In this document: piece by piece, positions 1 to 9,118 of the stretch
Layout: each line of letters opens with the position of its first letter
How positions within the stretch are numbered: the first letter of the stretch is position 1
Assembly: GCA_030733815.1 (NCBI GenBank)
Contig: JAUZQE010000023.1
Location: forward strand, 1-41,816
Direction of reading: 5' to 3'
DNA length: 41,816 bases
Source: Yanghanlia caeni
Lineage (GTDB): Bacteria; Pseudomonadota; Gammaproteobacteria; Burkholderiales; Burkholderiaceae_B
Program-made: the position numbers and the translations under genes
Notes under the pieces: model-generated
The model's database searches: none
What the model was told of the DNA's origin: nothing
What the model saw: the letters and a program-made list of their open reading frames with translations, nothing else

Positions 1-83
1 CCCGACGCCTCCCAGCGGCGCAGGGTCGTGATGGACACGCCCAGCGCCTTGGCGGCTTCACCTATGCTAACTAATCTGTCCAT
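1..83 (-). CDS. tnpA: IS607-family serine recombinase/transposase TnpA, N-terminal fragment
   Basis: Twenty-seven complete codons are visible, beginning MDRLVSIGEAAKALGVS and continuing ITTLRRWEAS, after which the frame leaves the window. This is the MerR-like helix-turn-helix that opens IS607-family small serine recombinases (typical form SIGEAAKLLGVSxxTLRRWE); the catalytic serine domain would lie outside. An in-frame ATG four codons upstream (position 95) is an alternative start. Neither start has a convincing ribosome binding site, as is common in transposases. A MerR-type regulator with the same helix-turn-helix is the main alternative, but SIGEAAKxLGVS followed by TLRRWE is much more typical of IS607 TnpA. 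The gene is complete only if the neighbouring sequence carries the rest. Confidence 0.7.
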   Translation of the reverse strand, partial: MDRLVSIGEAAKALGVSITTLRRWEAS

Positions 84-110
84 ATTGGAGAGCATTGCAT
101 ACATTTAATA
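1..110 (-). mobile_element. IS607-type element, partial (one end only)
   Basis: The left edge of the window encodes the first residues of an IS607-type transposase reading out of the window. IS607 elements lack terminal inverted repeats, so the exact boundary cannot be read. It should lie between the transposase start near 83 and the stop of the RDD gene at 140, or slightly inside that gene. The strip 84-139 is AT-richer than its surroundings, which fits a junction. The outer end near 110 is an estimate. Confidence 0.6.
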
Positions 111-139
111 ATGATTCAATCGAACAGTTCGAGCCCTGA

Positions 140-676
140 TCAGCCGCCGGCGGCCGCTGCGCGCTGCCGGGTGGCGGGCCGTACATCGACGAGCCGCGTG
201 CCAAGCAGCCGGTCGTGCAGAAATTGCCCGTCGCGGTCGAACCAGCTCCAGATGAAAATGCTGAACGGCGCGAATACGATCAGCAGATCGGTGGAGGCGT
301 AGCCCGTGAGCCGCGATGCGCCCTGCACCAGTAACGCCGCCAGCAGAGGCAGCGGCCACATCAGCAAATAGCGCAAGACCAGCCGCCCCATCGACGGGCG
401 CGTGCCGTCGCGCTCGACCAGCCGGATATCCCAGGTCTTCATGGGCAGGGTCTGACCGCCCCGCCAGCAGATCAGGAAATACACGCCGATCGCCACGAAT
501 ATGAGCGCCTGGCGGGCATGCCGGAACATCAGGGCGTTATGGCTTTCGGTGAGCGTGTCGAACAGGATGCCGACGGCAAAGACGATGCCGAACAGCAGCA
601 CGCCTTCGTACATCATGCTGGCAAAGCGGCGCAGGCGGGGCGGGGTCGGAGGCAGGTCGGTCACGTCGGCTGTCAT
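140..676 (-). CDS. RDD family membrane protein
   Basis: A 178-residue protein with four predicted membrane segments: MYEGVLLFGIVFAVGILF, ALIFVAIGVYFLICW, LVLRYLLMWPLPLLAALL and LLIVFAPFSIFIWSWF. The conserved Arg near the first helix (RRFASMMYE) and the C-terminal FLHDRLLGTRLV block are RDD-family hallmarks. RDD proteins are small inner-membrane proteins; some act as ion transporters, but the role here is unknown. I chose the ATG at 676 (MTADVTD) because the family usually begins shortly before the first Arg. In-frame ATGs at 703 and 706 are possible and follow a weak GTGGA. The gene ends about 50 bases before the IS607-type transposase start, so its last codons may have been altered by that insertion. 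Confidence 0.75.
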   Translation of the reverse strand: MTADVTDLPPTPPRLRRFASMMYEGVLLFGIVFAVGILFDTLTESHNALMFRHARQALIFVAIGVYFLICWRGGQTLPMKTWDIRLVERDGTRPSMGRLVLRYLLMWPLPLLAALLVQGASRLTGYASTDLLIVFAPFSIFIWSWFDRDGQFLHDRLLGTRLVDVRPATRQRAAAAGG

Positions 677-767
677 GGAACGGGCATCGTTGCTAAGGAG
701 CATCATTATCCACGATGCGCGGCGGGCCATGGAAGCCGCGCCAGGGTGCCGGCACGCTTCGCGCATG

Positions 768-790
768 AAAAAGCCGCCTTTGCAGGCGGC
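768..790 (-). terminator. Rho-independent terminator after the 63-residue gene
   Basis: Read on the minus strand, GCCGCC and GGCGGC arms (785-790 and 773-778) form a stem around a six-base loop, followed by five T (768-772). It lies 36 bases after the stop of the small gene at 826 and would separate it from the RDD gene. Confidence 0.8.
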
Positions 791-825
791 CGATCAACAT
801 GCTGCGATGCGCGAGCGCGTTCAGC

Positions 826-1017
826 TTAGTGAGCGATACGCGTTTGCGTGCTGACGGGCGCCTTGGCGCGCGTGTAACCCAGCAACTCAGCAATTTTGGC
901 CACGATACCCTTGCCATCGAACAGCGGAGCGAAGGACATCTGGTTGTCGATTTCCTGCTGAATGAGCTTGCGCTCAAGTTCATCGGTAAGCATGACGTTG
1001 CGATTGATGTGGTTCAT
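826..1017 (-). CDS. Conserved small hypothetical protein, 63 aa
   Basis: Starts MNHINRNVMLTDELERKL and ends VSTQTRIAH. There is no signal peptide, membrane segment or motif I recognise; it is a charged, soluble-looking protein with a probable N-terminal helix (residues 9-25). Translation looks real: AGAGAGG sits eight bases before the ATG, a strong promoter with two palindromes lies upstream (1031-1074), and a good terminator follows (768-790). A single-gene transcript with such clear signals suggests a regulated, possibly abundant small protein. The function is unknown. Confidence 0.7.
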   Translation of the reverse strand: MNHINRNVMLTDELERKLIQQEIDNQMSFAPLFDGKGIVAKIAELLGYTRAKAPVSTQTRIAH

Positions 1018-1030
1018 GGGGTGGCCTCTC

Positions 1031-1074
1031 TTAGGGATTTCCCTAATTATAGGTACTTACCCTAGTAAGTGCAA
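1031..1074 (-). promoter_or_regulatory. Strong sigma-70 promoter with two palindromic operator-like sites
   Basis: On the minus strand a -35 box TTGCAC (1074-1069) and a perfect -10 box TATAAT (1051-1046) are separated by exactly 17 bases. The spacer carries an inverted repeat with arms ACTTAC and GTAAGT (1055-1070, loop CCTA). A second inverted repeat, with arms TTAGGGA and TCCCTAA (1031-1046), abuts the -10 and covers the expected transcription start. Two dyads at these places are typical of a tightly repressed or autoregulated promoter. Both contain TAGGG, so one protein may bind both. It drives the 63-residue gene at 826-1017. The -35 begins only 20 bases past the rlmL stop. Confidence 0.7.
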
Positions 1075-1093
1075 CCCCTATTGACGAACCTAT

Positions 1094-2623
1094 TCAATCT
1101 TTGTGTTTATTTGCCACCATTTCGAACCGGAAGAGCCTGCAGTCGAGCGCGCCGTTGTAGACGGGCGTGCGGCGTCGCGGCTTGAGCCGCAGGCGTGACG
1201 GAAGCTCGAGGTCGCTGGAAATGACGTTGACCTGCCAGCCGGCATAGTGCCGTTTCAGGTTCTCCGCCCACGCAGGCCAGAACTCCGGGTCATGCTCCAT
1301 GCGTTCGCCATAGGGCGGGTTGGTTACGATCCAGCCCGGCTCGCAATCGGGCTGAACCCGGCGCGCGTCACCCACGGAGAACCGGATCGTGTCGGGGGCA
1401 AGACGTGCGCGTTCACAGTTGGCCCGCGCGGCATCCACCGCGCGCGGGTCGATGTCGTAGCCGATGAGGGGCGTTTCCAGGTTCGTGGCAATGCGGCTAC
1501 GCGCGTCGTCTTTCAGGTCGCGCCAGTGGCGAGCATCGTGATTGCGCAGTCGCTCGAAACCGAACGGGCGCCAGATGCCCGGCGGTACACCCAGCGCGAT
1601 CCAGGCGGCTTCGATCAGTATGGTGCCGCTGCCGCAGAACGGGTCGAGCAACGGCGCGCACGGGTCCCAGTCAGACAGTGCGAGCAGGCCGGCTGCGAGA
1701 TTTTCCCGCAGCGGCGCCTCACCCTTGTCGAGCCGCCAGCCTCGCTTGAAGAGCGATTCACCCGTGGTGTCGAGGTATAGCGTGGCGCTGTCTTCGTTCA
1801 GGAACAGATGCACGCGCGCGTCGGGCCGCACCGTATCGATGCTGGGGCGCGCGCCTTCGCGTTCGCGCAGTCGGTCGCAGATGCCGTCTTTGGCGCGCAG
1901 GTTGCAGTATTGCAGGCTCTGCATGGGGCTTCGCACTGCCGAGGTGTCGACCCTGAGCGTGTGTTCCGGGCCGAACCAGCGTTCCCACTCGGTGTCGTGC
2001 GCAAGCGCCAGGATGTCGTCTTCTGCTTGCACCGGTGCGTGGCTGAGCTGCACCAGCACGCGTGTGGCCAGCCGCGAATACAGATTCGCTTTCAGCACGC
2101 CCGACCAGTCGCTGTCGAAATGGCAGCCGGCGCGACCCTTGCGCAGGTTCTGCAAGCCCAGGGCTTCGAGCTCGGCGAGCAGGGCATCTTCAAGCCCCTG
2201 GGGGCAGGGTGCAAACACCTGAAATGTGCCGTGCACCGCGCCGGAGCGCTGGCGGCGGGTGGAAGGACGCCGGATGATGCGGGGGTCGGCTTCCGGCGCC
2301 TGGCCGCGTTCGTGCGCGGGCCGCGATGCAGCCGGTTCATGACGCGGCCGCGACATGGCCGGTTCACGCGGCGGCCGTGCCGGCACCGGTCCGCGCGTCG
2401 GGCGTGCCGACGGTGCGCCACGGGAGCGGGCCGCCGGGCCGCCGCCCGCTTTCACCGGGGGGCGGGCGGGCGCGTGCTTCTGGGCCTCGAGCTCACGCTG
2501 GGCCGCCAGGCGGGCCCGCGCACCGCTGCGCTTGCGGGCGCCGTCTGCAGCGCTGTCTTCGGCACGCGTGTCGGCCGGTTTGCGGGTGAGTTTCAGGGTT
2601 TTGCGAGGGGTGTCGGATGTCAT
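1094..2623 (-). CDS. rlmL: THUMP-domain class I SAM-dependent 23S rRNA guanine-N2 methyltransferase (RlmL N-terminal half type)
   Basis: 509 residues. The first ~125 are a basic, Pro/Arg/Ala-rich low-complexity extension. A THUMP domain follows (from about HGTFQVFAPCPQGLEDALL) and then a Rossmann methyltransferase with the SAM-binding motif LLDPFCGSGTILIEAA and catalytic NPPYGER. The family methylates G2445 of 23S rRNA. In E. coli the enzyme is fused to RlmK; here, as in many betaproteobacteria, only the THUMP and first methyltransferase parts are present. The ATG at 2623 (MTSDTPRKTLKLTRK) lies eight bases after the hemJ stop, which supports this start over upstream in-frame ones inside hemJ. 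It is the last gene of the leuS unit. The N-terminal extension probably contacts RNA, but that is inference. Confidence 0.88.
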   Translation of the reverse strand: MTSDTPRKTLKLTRKPADTRAEDSAADGARKRSGARARLAAQRELEAQKHAPARPPVKAGGGPAARSRGAPSARPTRGPVPARPPREPAMSRPRHEPAASRPAHERGQAPEADPRIIRRPSTRRQRSGAVHGTFQVFAPCPQGLEDALLAELEALGLQNLRKGRAGCHFDSDWSGVLKANLYSRLATRVLVQLSHAPVQAEDDILALAHDTEWERWFGPEHTLRVDTSAVRSPMQSLQYCNLRAKDGICDRLREREGARPSIDTVRPDARVHLFLNEDSATLYLDTTGESLFKRGWRLDKGEAPLRENLAAGLLALSDWDPCAPLLDPFCGSGTILIEAAWIALGVPPGIWRPFGFERLRNHDARHWRDLKDDARSRIATNLETPLIGYDIDPRAVDAARANCERARLAPDTIRFSVGDARRVQPDCEPGWIVTNPPYGERMEHDPEFWPAWAENLKRHYAGWQVNVISSDLELPSRLRLKPRRRTPVYNGALDCRLFRFEMVANKHKD

Positions 2624-2631
2624 GGCGGTGT

Positions 2632-3048
2632 TCAGAAGGGTTTGACCACCACCAGAATCAGCACGAGTACCAGCATCAGCACGGGCACTTCGTTGAACCA
2701 ACGGTAGTAACGATGTTCGCGCATATTGGCGCGCCGCTCGAACGTGGTGAGCATGCGTGCACACATGCCGTGGTACACGACGAGCCCGATCACGAGCAGC
2801 AGCTTGGCGTGCATCCATCCGGCACCCATGCCGATGCCATACCCGACGTACAGCCACAGCCCGAAAACCAGGGCCAGTACGCCCAGTGGCGTCATGAAGC
2901 GGTAGAGGCGGCGCGCCATGCCCACCAGGCAATCGTAGGCAGCGGCGTCGTTGGTCTGCGCCAGGTTCACGTAGATGCGGGGCAGGTAAAACAGCCCCGC
3001 GAACCAGGCGATGACGAACAGAATGTGCAAGGTCTTCACCCACAACAT
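2632..3048 (-). CDS. hemJ: Protoporphyrinogen oxidase HemJ (UPF0093/CopD-like)
   Basis: 138 residues, starting MLWVKTLHILFVIAWFAG, with about four membrane helices. HemJ oxidises protoporphyrinogen IX to protoporphyrin IX in the inner membrane, late in heme synthesis. The family-typical N-terminal block is present with His at residue 8, followed by FAGLFYLPRIYV. The usual length is about 140 residues, so the gene is complete. The ATG at 3048 has AAAGGAA ten bases upstream. It lies 14 bases after the proA stop and 8 before rlmL, so it is cotranscribed with them. CopD-like copper proteins share the fold, but the N-terminal block favours HemJ. Confidence 0.85.
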   Translation of the reverse strand: MLWVKTLHILFVIAWFAGLFYLPRIYVNLAQTNDAAAYDCLVGMARRLYRFMTPLGVLALVFGLWLYVGYGIGMGAGWMHAKLLLVIGLVVYHGMCARMLTTFERRANMREHRYYRWFNEVPVLMLVLVLILVVVKPF

Positions 3049-3062
3049 GGCAGGGGTTCCTT

Positions 3063-4340
3063 TCAGCCGCGCAACTGGCCTTCGCCGGTCAGCACCCATT
3101 TCATGGTGGTGAGGCCTTCGAGCCCCACCGGCCCGCGGGCGTGCAGACGGTTGGTGGAAATGCCGATCTCGGCACCCAGCCCGTACTCGAAGCCGTCGGC
3201 AAAGCAGGTGGGCAGGTTCACGTACACGGAACTGGAGTCGACCTCGCGCTGGAAACGTGCGGCGGCGGCCAGGTCTTCCGTGACGATGGATTCGGTATGT
3301 TGCGAGCTGTAGCGCTCGATGTGGGCGATGGCTGCGTCGAGGTTGTCGACGATGCGGATCGCCAGAATGGGTTCGAGATACTCGGTGAGCCAGTCGTCTT
3401 CGGTGGCCGGCAGCGTGGTGGGCAGAATCGCACGGGTACGTTCGCAGCCGCGCAGTTCGACACCCTTCGATACCAGCGTGGCGGCGATGCCCGGCAGCTG
3501 GCTGGCGGCGATGTCGGCATGCACCAGCAGTGTTTCGACGGCGCCGCAGATTCCGAAGCGGTACGTTTTTGCGTTGACGACGATATCGTGGGCTTTGCCG
3601 GGGTCGGCGGCCTTGTCGATGTAGATGTGGCAGTTGCCGTCGAGGTGCTTGATGAGCGGCACCTTCGCTTCGCTCGACAGGCGTGCAATGAGCCCTTTGC
3701 CGCCGCGCGGCACGATGACGTCGATGTATTCAGTGAGCGTGATCATTTCGCCCACGGCCGCGCGGTCGGTGGTGTCGACCACCTGCACGGCGTCGGCGGG
3801 CAGGCCGGCCTGGGCCAGACCCTGCTGAATGATGGCACCCAGCGCCTGATTGGAATGGAAGGCCTCGCTGCCGCCGCGCAGAATCGTGGCATTGCCCGAC
3901 TTGAGGCACAACGCGGCGGCGTCGATCGTGACGTTGGGGCGCGATTCGTAGATGATGCCGATGACGCCAAGCGGCACGCGCATCTGTGCGACCTTCATGC
4001 CGTTGGGCCGGATGCTGGTGGGGCCGAGGCTGCCCACCGGGTCGTCCATGGCGGCAATTTGGCGCAGCCCGTTCACCATGCCTGCCAGCGCCTTGTCGTT
4101 GAGGGTGAGGCGATCGAGCATGGCATCGGCCAGGCCACTATTGCGCCCGGCCTCCAGGTCGCGCGCGTTTTCCTGTTTGAGCGTGTCGGCGCGGGCTTCG
4201 ATGAGTTCTGCCATGGCCAGCAGCGCCGCGGCCTTGGCGCGCCCCGAAGCATTGCGCATCAGGCGGGCAGCGGCCCGGGCCCGCCGGCCATACGCCTGCA
4301 TGGCGGCGCGGGTGTCGGCATGCGTGTCGTGTTCAGTCAT
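3063..4340 (-). CDS. proA: Gamma-glutamyl phosphate reductase
   Basis: 425 residues, the full family length. ProA reduces gamma-glutamyl phosphate to glutamate-5-semialdehyde with NADPH, the second step of proline synthesis. Visible hallmarks are [16 protein letters not shown] in the nucleotide-binding part and the catalytic cysteine in [13 protein letters not shown]. The C-terminal [17 protein letters not shown] is also typical. The ATG at 4340 overlaps the holA stop by four bases (ATGA), implying translational coupling. No proB lies in the window, so the pathway is split in this genome. Confidence 0.96.
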   Translation of the reverse strand: MTEHDTHADTRAAMQAYGRRARAAARLMRNASGRAKAAALLAMAELIEARADTLKQENARDLEAGRNSGLADAMLDRLTLNDKALAGMVNGLRQIAAMDDPVGSLGPTSIRPNGMKVAQMRVPLGVIGIIYESRPNVTIDAAALCLKSGNATILRGGSEAFHSNQALGAIIQQGLAQAGLPADAVQVVDTTDRAAVGEMITLTEYIDVIVPRGGKGLIARLSSEAKVPLIKHLDGNCHIYIDKAADPGKAHDIVVNAKTYRFGICGAVETLLVHADIAASQLPGIAATLVSKGVELRGCERTRAILPTTLPATEDDWLTEYLEPILAIRIVDNLDAAIAHIERYSSQHTESIVTEDLAAAARFQREVDSSSVYVNLPTCFADGFEYGLGAEIGISTNRLHARGPVGLEGLTTMKWVLTGEGQLRG

Positions 4341-5389
4341 GTCTTTTTATCCAATGTGATTCGCAGGATCAGTCTGGCGAGTTCTTCCCACGGGTCGTCG
4401 AGCAGGCCAGGCACCTTGAGCCCCTTGGCCAGGCGGTCGATGTCGTGGGCGTGCTGCACGGCGGCCGGCCAGGCGCGCGGTGCAACCCGGGCGAGCGTGC
4501 GGCGCAGCCCCTGTTCACGCGGGCCGAAGACCCGGTTGCGGCGCAGGACGGCGCCCATGTCGCCGCCGGCGGCCTGCAGTGCCGCCAGTCGAGCCAGCAG
4601 GCGGATCTCGTCGCCCACGGCCCACAGCACCAGGGGCAGGGCTTCGCCCTCGCCGCGCAAGCCGCGCAGAATGGCAAGGGCACGCTCGGGCTGGCCGGCC
4701 AGCATGGCGTCGCGCAGATCGAAGACATCATAGCGCGCGACATCCAGCACCGCACGGCGCACGTCGTCGCCGGAAATCGGGCCGGGCGGGTAGAGCAGCC
4801 CCAGCTTCTGAATCTCTTGAAAGGCGGCGAGCAGATTGCCTTCGACCTTGTCGGCCATCCATGCCAGGGTGTCGGCATCGAGCGTCTGGCCCTGGCGTGC
4901 AAGACGCTGCCCGATCCAGTGGGGCAGGGCGTTGCGATCGACGCTGGGTACTTCCACGACCGTGCCCGCCTCGAACAGTGCCGTGGCCCACTTGCTGGAG
5001 CGCGTGGCGCGGTCAAGGCGCGGCAGGCTCAGCGTGACGAGTGTGTCGGGCAGTTCGTCGTCGCGCACCTTGGCGGCCAGGGCTTCCAGCGTTTCGCCCC
5101 CCGTTCTGCCGGGCTTGCCCGAGGGCAGCGACAGGTCGAGCAGTTTGCGGTCGCCGAACAGCGATACGTTTTGTGTGGCCCCCAGCACCGCCGACCAGTC
5201 GCTTCGCGCGTCGAGCACGATGCGGCTGCGTTCGGTGTACCCCTGGGCGGCCGCGGCGGCGCGCAGCGCGTCGAGGGCTTCGATGACCAGCAGGCTCTCG
5301 TCGCCGGTTACGACATAAAGGGGGGCGAGGGTGGCGCCGGCGTGCTGTAGATGCTGGTGCAGGCCGTCGGGGTCGAGGCGGCGTCGCAT
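4337..5389 (-). CDS. holA: DNA polymerase III subunit delta
   Basis: 350 residues, the normal length for HolA, the clamp-loader subunit that opens the beta clamp. The N-terminal stretch [20 protein letters not shown] and the later [13 protein letters not shown] region match the family; unlike the ATPase subunits it has no Walker A. It starts 7 bases after the lptE stop and overlaps proA by four bases. The lptE-holA pair next to leuS is a conserved arrangement in proteobacteria and supports both calls. Confidence 0.93.
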   Translation of the reverse strand: MRRRLDPDGLHQHLQHAGATLAPLYVVTGDESLLVIEALDALRAAAAAQGYTERSRIVLDARSDWSAVLGATQNVSLFGDRKLLDLSLPSGKPGRTGGETLEALAAKVRDDELPDTLVTLSLPRLDRATRSSKWATALFEAGTVVEVPSVDRNALPHWIGQRLARQGQTLDADTLAWMADKVEGNLLAAFQEIQKLGLLYPPGPISGDDVRRAVLDVARYDVFDLRDAMLAGQPERALAILRGLRGEGEALPLVLWAVGDEIRLLARLAALQAAGGDMGAVLRRNRVFGPREQGLRRTLARVAPRAWPAAVQHAHDIDRLAKGLKVPGLLDDPWEELARLILRITLDKKT

Positions 5390-5396
5390 GACCGCG

Positions 5397-6071
5397 TCAA
5401 CGCATGCCGGGGTTGGGGTTCAGGCTGGGCGTACCCCAAAGCGGCGTTCCCGTGGGTGCCGGGTCGTTCGAAACGGGGCTGAGGTCGGACGGCTCGGCTT
5501 CAACGGGCAGGGCCTCGGCATTGCGGAACGCCTCGATGACGTCGGGCGCCGTGAGATGGCGCACCACGCGGTCGACCATGGCCTGCTGCATTTGCTGGAA
5601 CAGGGTGGTGATTTCGCTTTGCTTGGCCTGCACCACCGTGTCGTCGTACGGAATTTCGCGTGTCGAGCGCAGCGTGGTGGGCGGCAGAATCACGTGCCCG
5701 CGCGCATCCACGAGCTGAAACACGAACTCGAGATTCAGTTCGTATTCTTCGACGCGCCCGTCGGCGTCGATGGACAGCTGGCGCAGGCGTTCATCGTTGG
5801 CCAGCTGAATGAGCCGCGCTTCGGCCTGGTTGGGGTCATCGACAATGCGCGTGTTGGGCGAGGCCGCCACGATTGCGCGGCGCATCGCCACCCCGAACGA
5901 GGAGTTCTGGGCAATGTTGGTGTAGAGCGTGTCGAATGGCAGTGGCGTGGCCCCTTTCAGCCGGAATCCGCAGGCCGCAAGCAGCAGGCAGGCACTAAGC
6001 ATGGCAAGCAAAGCCAGGCGGCGCGGGGCGCTGCCTGCCGGCAGCTGACGGACGAAAGGGGTCATGACCAT
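5397..6071 (-). CDS. lptE: LPS-assembly lipoprotein LptE
   Basis: 224 residues with a lipoprotein signal peptide whose lipobox is LLAAC, followed by GFRLKG, the classic start of mature LptE. LptE sits inside the LptD barrel in the outer membrane and helps deliver lipopolysaccharide to the surface. The protein has the expected central beta-rich part and a variable Pro-rich tail. The ATG at 6071 lies six bases after the leuS stop; a second in-frame ATG at 6065 is equally possible, as neither has a strong ribosome binding site. It is second in the leuS unit. Confidence 0.92.
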   Translation of the reverse strand: MVMTPFVRQLPAGSAPRRLALLAMLSACLLLAACGFRLKGATPLPFDTLYTNIAQNSSFGVAMRRAIVAASPNTRIVDDPNQAEARLIQLANDERLRQLSIDADGRVEEYELNLEFVFQLVDARGHVILPPTTLRSTREIPYDDTVVQAKQSEITTLFQQMQQAMVDRVVRHLTAPDVIEAFRNAEALPVEAEPSDLSPVSNDPAPTGTPLWGTPSLNPNPGMR

Positions 6072-6077
6072 GTGCGG

Positions 6078-8735
6078 TTATCCGACGACGTTCACCAGTT
6101 TACCCGGCACGACGATCACGCGCTTGGCGGGCCGGCCTTCCAGGAATCGGCCGACCGCTTCATGGGCCAGAGCCGCCTGTTCGATTTCGGCTTTGTCGGC
6201 CCCATTGGGAACGGTGAGCGCGCCGCGCAACTTGCCGTTCACCTGCAGCACGAGTTCGATCTCGTCGGCAATGAGTGCCGCTTCGTCGACCACGGGCCAG
6301 GGGGCATCGAGCAGGTCGCCCAAGCGTTCGGCATAGCCCAGGTCGCGCCACAGCTGCCACGTGATGTGCGGCACCACGGGGTACAGCACACGCAGCAGAA
6401 TCGAGGTGGCATCGGCCAGAGCGCGGGCAGCGACGGGGCTTTGCGGCAACGTGGCCGACTCGAGCGTGTTCAGCATCTTCATGCAGGTCGAGACCACCGT
6501 GTTGTAGTGGATGCGCTGGTAGTCGTAATCGGCCTGTTTGAGCAGCGTGTGGATTTCGCGACGCAGCGTGCGCGAGCCGTCGTCGATATCCGACCAGTCG
6601 CTTTCGGCCTGGGCAAGACCCTGGCGGATGACATCGGCGTTCGACTGACCGAAGGCCCATACACGGCGCAGGAAACGGTGCGCGCCTTCAACCCCCGAAT
6701 CCGACCATTCCAGCGTTTGCTCGGGCGGGCTGGCAAACATTATGAACAGGCGGGCGGTATCGGCGCCCAGGGTGTCGATGAGCGATTGCGGATCGACACC
6801 GTTGTTCTTGGACTTCGACATCGTGCCGATGCCGCCGTATTCCACGGCCGAGCCGTCGGACTTGAGGCGTGCACCGACAATGCTGCCCTTGGCGTCGTGA
6901 ACGTTCTCGACGTCTTCCGGCCAGAAGAATTCGATGCCGCCCTGAGGCGTCTTGCGGTAATAGATGTGATTCAGCACCATGCCCTGACACAGCAGGCGCG
7001 TGAAGGGCTCGTCGAACTTCACCAGGCCCAGGTCGCGCATGACGCGGGTCCAGAACCGTGCGTACAGCAGGTGCATCACGGCGTGCTCGATGCCGCCAAT
7101 GTACTGGTCCATCGGCATCCAGTAATCGTTGCGGGCATCGACCATGGCCTGGTCGTTGTCGGGCGAGGTATAGCGCATGAAATACCACGACGAGTCCACG
7201 AACGTGTCCATCGTGTCGGTTTCGCGCCGTGAGGCCGCGCCGCATTTGGGGCACGAGCAGTTCAGGAAGGCCTCGTCTTTGGTGAGCGGATTGCCGCTGC
7301 CATCGGGAATGAGATGTTCGGGCAGCACCACCGGCAGGTCGGATTCGGGTACCGGCACGGGCCCGCAGTCGGGGCAGTGAATGATGGGAATCGGCGTGCC
7401 CCAATAGCGCTGGCGCGAAATGCCCCAGTCGCGCAGACGCCACGTGGTCTGGCGCTCGCCCAGGCCCATCTGCACCAGGTCGGTGGCCACGGCGTCGACC
7501 GCAGCGGCGGTATCCAGGCCGTCGTACTTGCCGGAATTGACGGTGCGACCGGCTTGTTTGTCGGCGTACCAGTCTTGCCAGGCGTCAGTTGAATAGGTCT
7601 TGCCTTCCAGCGCGATGACCTGGCGGATGGGCAGGCCGTATTTCTTGGCGAAAGCGAAGTCGCGCTCGTCGTGGGCCGGCACGCCCATGACGGCACCGTC
7701 GCCGTAGCTCATGAGGACGTAATTGCCCACCCACACCTCGACCGGTTCGCCGGTGAGCGGGTGCGTGACGTGCAGCCCCGTGGGCATGCCTTCCTTTTCG
7801 CGCGTGGCGATTTCGGCTTCGGTGTTGCCTCCGAGCTTGCAGGCCTCGATGAAGGCGGCCAGTTCAGGATTGCTGCGGGCGGCGTGTGCGGCCAGCGGGT
7901 GTTCGGGGGCCACGGCACAGAAGGTGACGCCCATGATGGTGTCGGCACGCGTGGTGAAGACATACATGCGGCCGCCCTGAATGAGCTCGCCGTCAGCATC
8001 GCGAATGGTGTGGGTGAAGGCAAAGCGCACGCCCTCGCTCTTGCCGATCCAGTTTTCCTGCATCAGGCGCACGCGCTCGGGCCAGCCCTCCAGCCCGTTC
8101 TGCACGTGTTCGAGCAGTTCCTCGGCGTAATCGGTGATGCGCAGGTAATAGCCTGGAATCTCGCGCTTTTCCACCAGCGCGCCCGAGCGCCAGCCGCGCC
8201 CGTCGATGACCTGCTCGTTGGCCAGCACTGTCTGGTCGACCGGGTCCCAGTTCACGACCTGCGTCTTGCGATAGGCAATGCCCTTCTCGAGCATCTTGAG
8301 GAACAGCCATTGGTTCCATTTGTAGTACTTGGGATCGCAGGCGCACATTTCGCGCGACCAGTCAATGGCCAGCCCCATCGCCTGCATCTGCTGCTTCATG
8401 TGGGCGATGTTGTCGTATGTCCATTTTGCGGGCGGCACCCCCGACTTGATGGCGGCGTTCTCGGCCGGCATGCCGAAGGCGTCCCAGCCCATGGGCATCA
8501 GCACGTTGTAGCCCCGCATGCGCAGCTGGCGCGTCATCATGTCGTTGATCGTGTAGTTGCGTACGTGGCCCATGTGCAGCTTGCCGCTGGGGTAGGGCAG
8601 CATGGAGCAGGCGTAGAACTTGGGCTTGGGCGTGCCGTCGGCGTTGACGGAGTTTTCGGTGACACGATAGACGTCGCGTGCGGCCCAGTCGGCCTGGGCG
8701 CTGCGTTCGACCTCGGTGGGGCGGTATTCCGGCAT
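6078..8735 (-). CDS. leuS: Leucyl-tRNA synthetase
   Basis: 885 residues, full length. Class I synthetase charging tRNA-Leu. The HIGH motif appears as HMGH at residues 54-57, and the KMSKS loop as TMSKSKNNG in the C-terminal half. Between them are the CP1 editing insertion and a Cys-rich zinc-type knuckle (CPDCG and CSCPKCG). It leads the six-gene unit leuS-lptE-holA-proA-hemJ-rlmL, in which all gaps are 14 bases or less. A TATAAT box lies 37 bases upstream of the ATG. Confidence 0.98.
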   Translation of the reverse strand: MPEYRPTEVERSAQADWAARDVYRVTENSVNADGTPKPKFYACSMLPYPSGKLHMGHVRNYTINDMMTRQLRMRGYNVLMPMGWDAFGMPAENAAIKSGVPPAKWTYDNIAHMKQQMQAMGLAIDWSREMCACDPKYYKWNQWLFLKMLEKGIAYRKTQVVNWDPVDQTVLANEQVIDGRGWRSGALVEKREIPGYYLRITDYAEELLEHVQNGLEGWPERVRLMQENWIGKSEGVRFAFTHTIRDADGELIQGGRMYVFTTRADTIMGVTFCAVAPEHPLAAHAARSNPELAAFIEACKLGGNTEAEIATREKEGMPTGLHVTHPLTGEPVEVWVGNYVLMSYGDGAVMGVPAHDERDFAFAKKYGLPIRQVIALEGKTYSTDAWQDWYADKQAGRTVNSGKYDGLDTAAAVDAVATDLVQMGLGERQTTWRLRDWGISRQRYWGTPIPIIHCPDCGPVPVPESDLPVVLPEHLIPDGSGNPLTKDEAFLNCSCPKCGAASRRETDTMDTFVDSSWYFMRYTSPDNDQAMVDARNDYWMPMDQYIGGIEHAVMHLLYARFWTRVMRDLGLVKFDEPFTRLLCQGMVLNHIYYRKTPQGGIEFFWPEDVENVHDAKGSIVGARLKSDGSAVEYGGIGTMSKSKNNGVDPQSLIDTLGADTARLFIMFASPPEQTLEWSDSGVEGAHRFLRRVWAFGQSNADVIRQGLAQAESDWSDIDDGSRTLRREIHTLLKQADYDYQRIHYNTVVSTCMKMLNTLESATLPQSPVAARALADATSILLRVLYPVVPHITWQLWRDLGYAERLGDLLDAPWPVVDEAALIADEIELVLQVNGKLRGALTVPNGADKAEIEQAALAHEAVGRFLEGRPAKRVIVVPGKLVNVVG

Positions 8736-8771
8736 GTGTGTGGCGGTCTAGAAGGGTTGTGCAAACCCGAC

Positions 8772-8777
8772 ATTATA
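8772..8777 (-). promoter_or_regulatory. Probable -10 box of the leuS unit
   Basis: A perfect TATAAT on the minus strand, 37 bases before the leuS ATG. No recognisable -35 box is found at 16-18 bases spacing, where the sequence is GC-rich, so an activator or another sigma context may be needed. It lies after the rpmG terminator, so leuS needs its own promoter here. Confidence 0.45.
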
Positions 8778-8823
8778 AGGTGTGGCGCCCGGCGGGCGCC
8801 GCAGGCCTGGCGGGGGCTGCTGA

Positions 8824-8851
8824 AGAAAGAAAACCCCGCCGGGGCGGGGTT
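8824..8851 (-). terminator. Rho-independent terminator after rpmG
   Basis: Nine-base-pair stem with arms AACCCCGCC and GGCGGGGTT (8832-8840 and 8843-8851), followed on the minus strand by a T-rich tail. It ends the rpmB-rpmG transcript about 70 bases past the rpmG stop. Confidence 0.85.
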
Positions 8852-8921
8852 GGAAACGCGAGGCCATTCTGCACTGCCGGGCCGGGGCGTACCACCGGGC
8901 AATGCGTGGCGCAAAGCCCGA

Positions 8922-9089
8922 TTACTTGAGCTTGGTTTCCTTGTACTCAACATGCTTGCGAGCGACGGGATCAAACTTCTTGATCAGCATCTTCTCGGGC
9001 ATGTTGCGCTTGTTCTTGGTGGTGGTATAGAAGTGGCCCGTGCCGGCTGTGGATTCCAGCTTGATCTTTTCGCGGATGCCTTTTGCCAT
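8922..9089 (-). CDS. rpmG: 50S ribosomal protein L33
   Basis: 55 residues beginning [19 protein letters not shown] and ending [10 protein letters not shown], the exact usual length. L33 is a basic large-subunit protein near the E site. This copy is the cysteine-free, zinc-independent form: the CxxC pairs of zinc-binding L33 are missing. AGGAG lies before the ATG at 9089. It follows rpmB by 29 bases, the standard rpmB-rpmG order. Confidence 0.97.
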   Translation of the reverse strand: MAKGIREKIKLESTAGTGHFYTTTKNKRNMPEKMLIKKFDPVARKHVEYKETKLK

Positions 9090-9118
9090 GGTGTGCTCCT
9101 GTTAGCGTGGAGGGGGCC

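Noticed and set aside
3141-7232. Long plus-strand open frames opposite proA, lptE and leuS.
   Set aside because: They lie antisense to well-recognised genes, have no ribosome binding sites or family matches, and are His/Gln/Gly-rich shadows typical of high-GC antisense frames.
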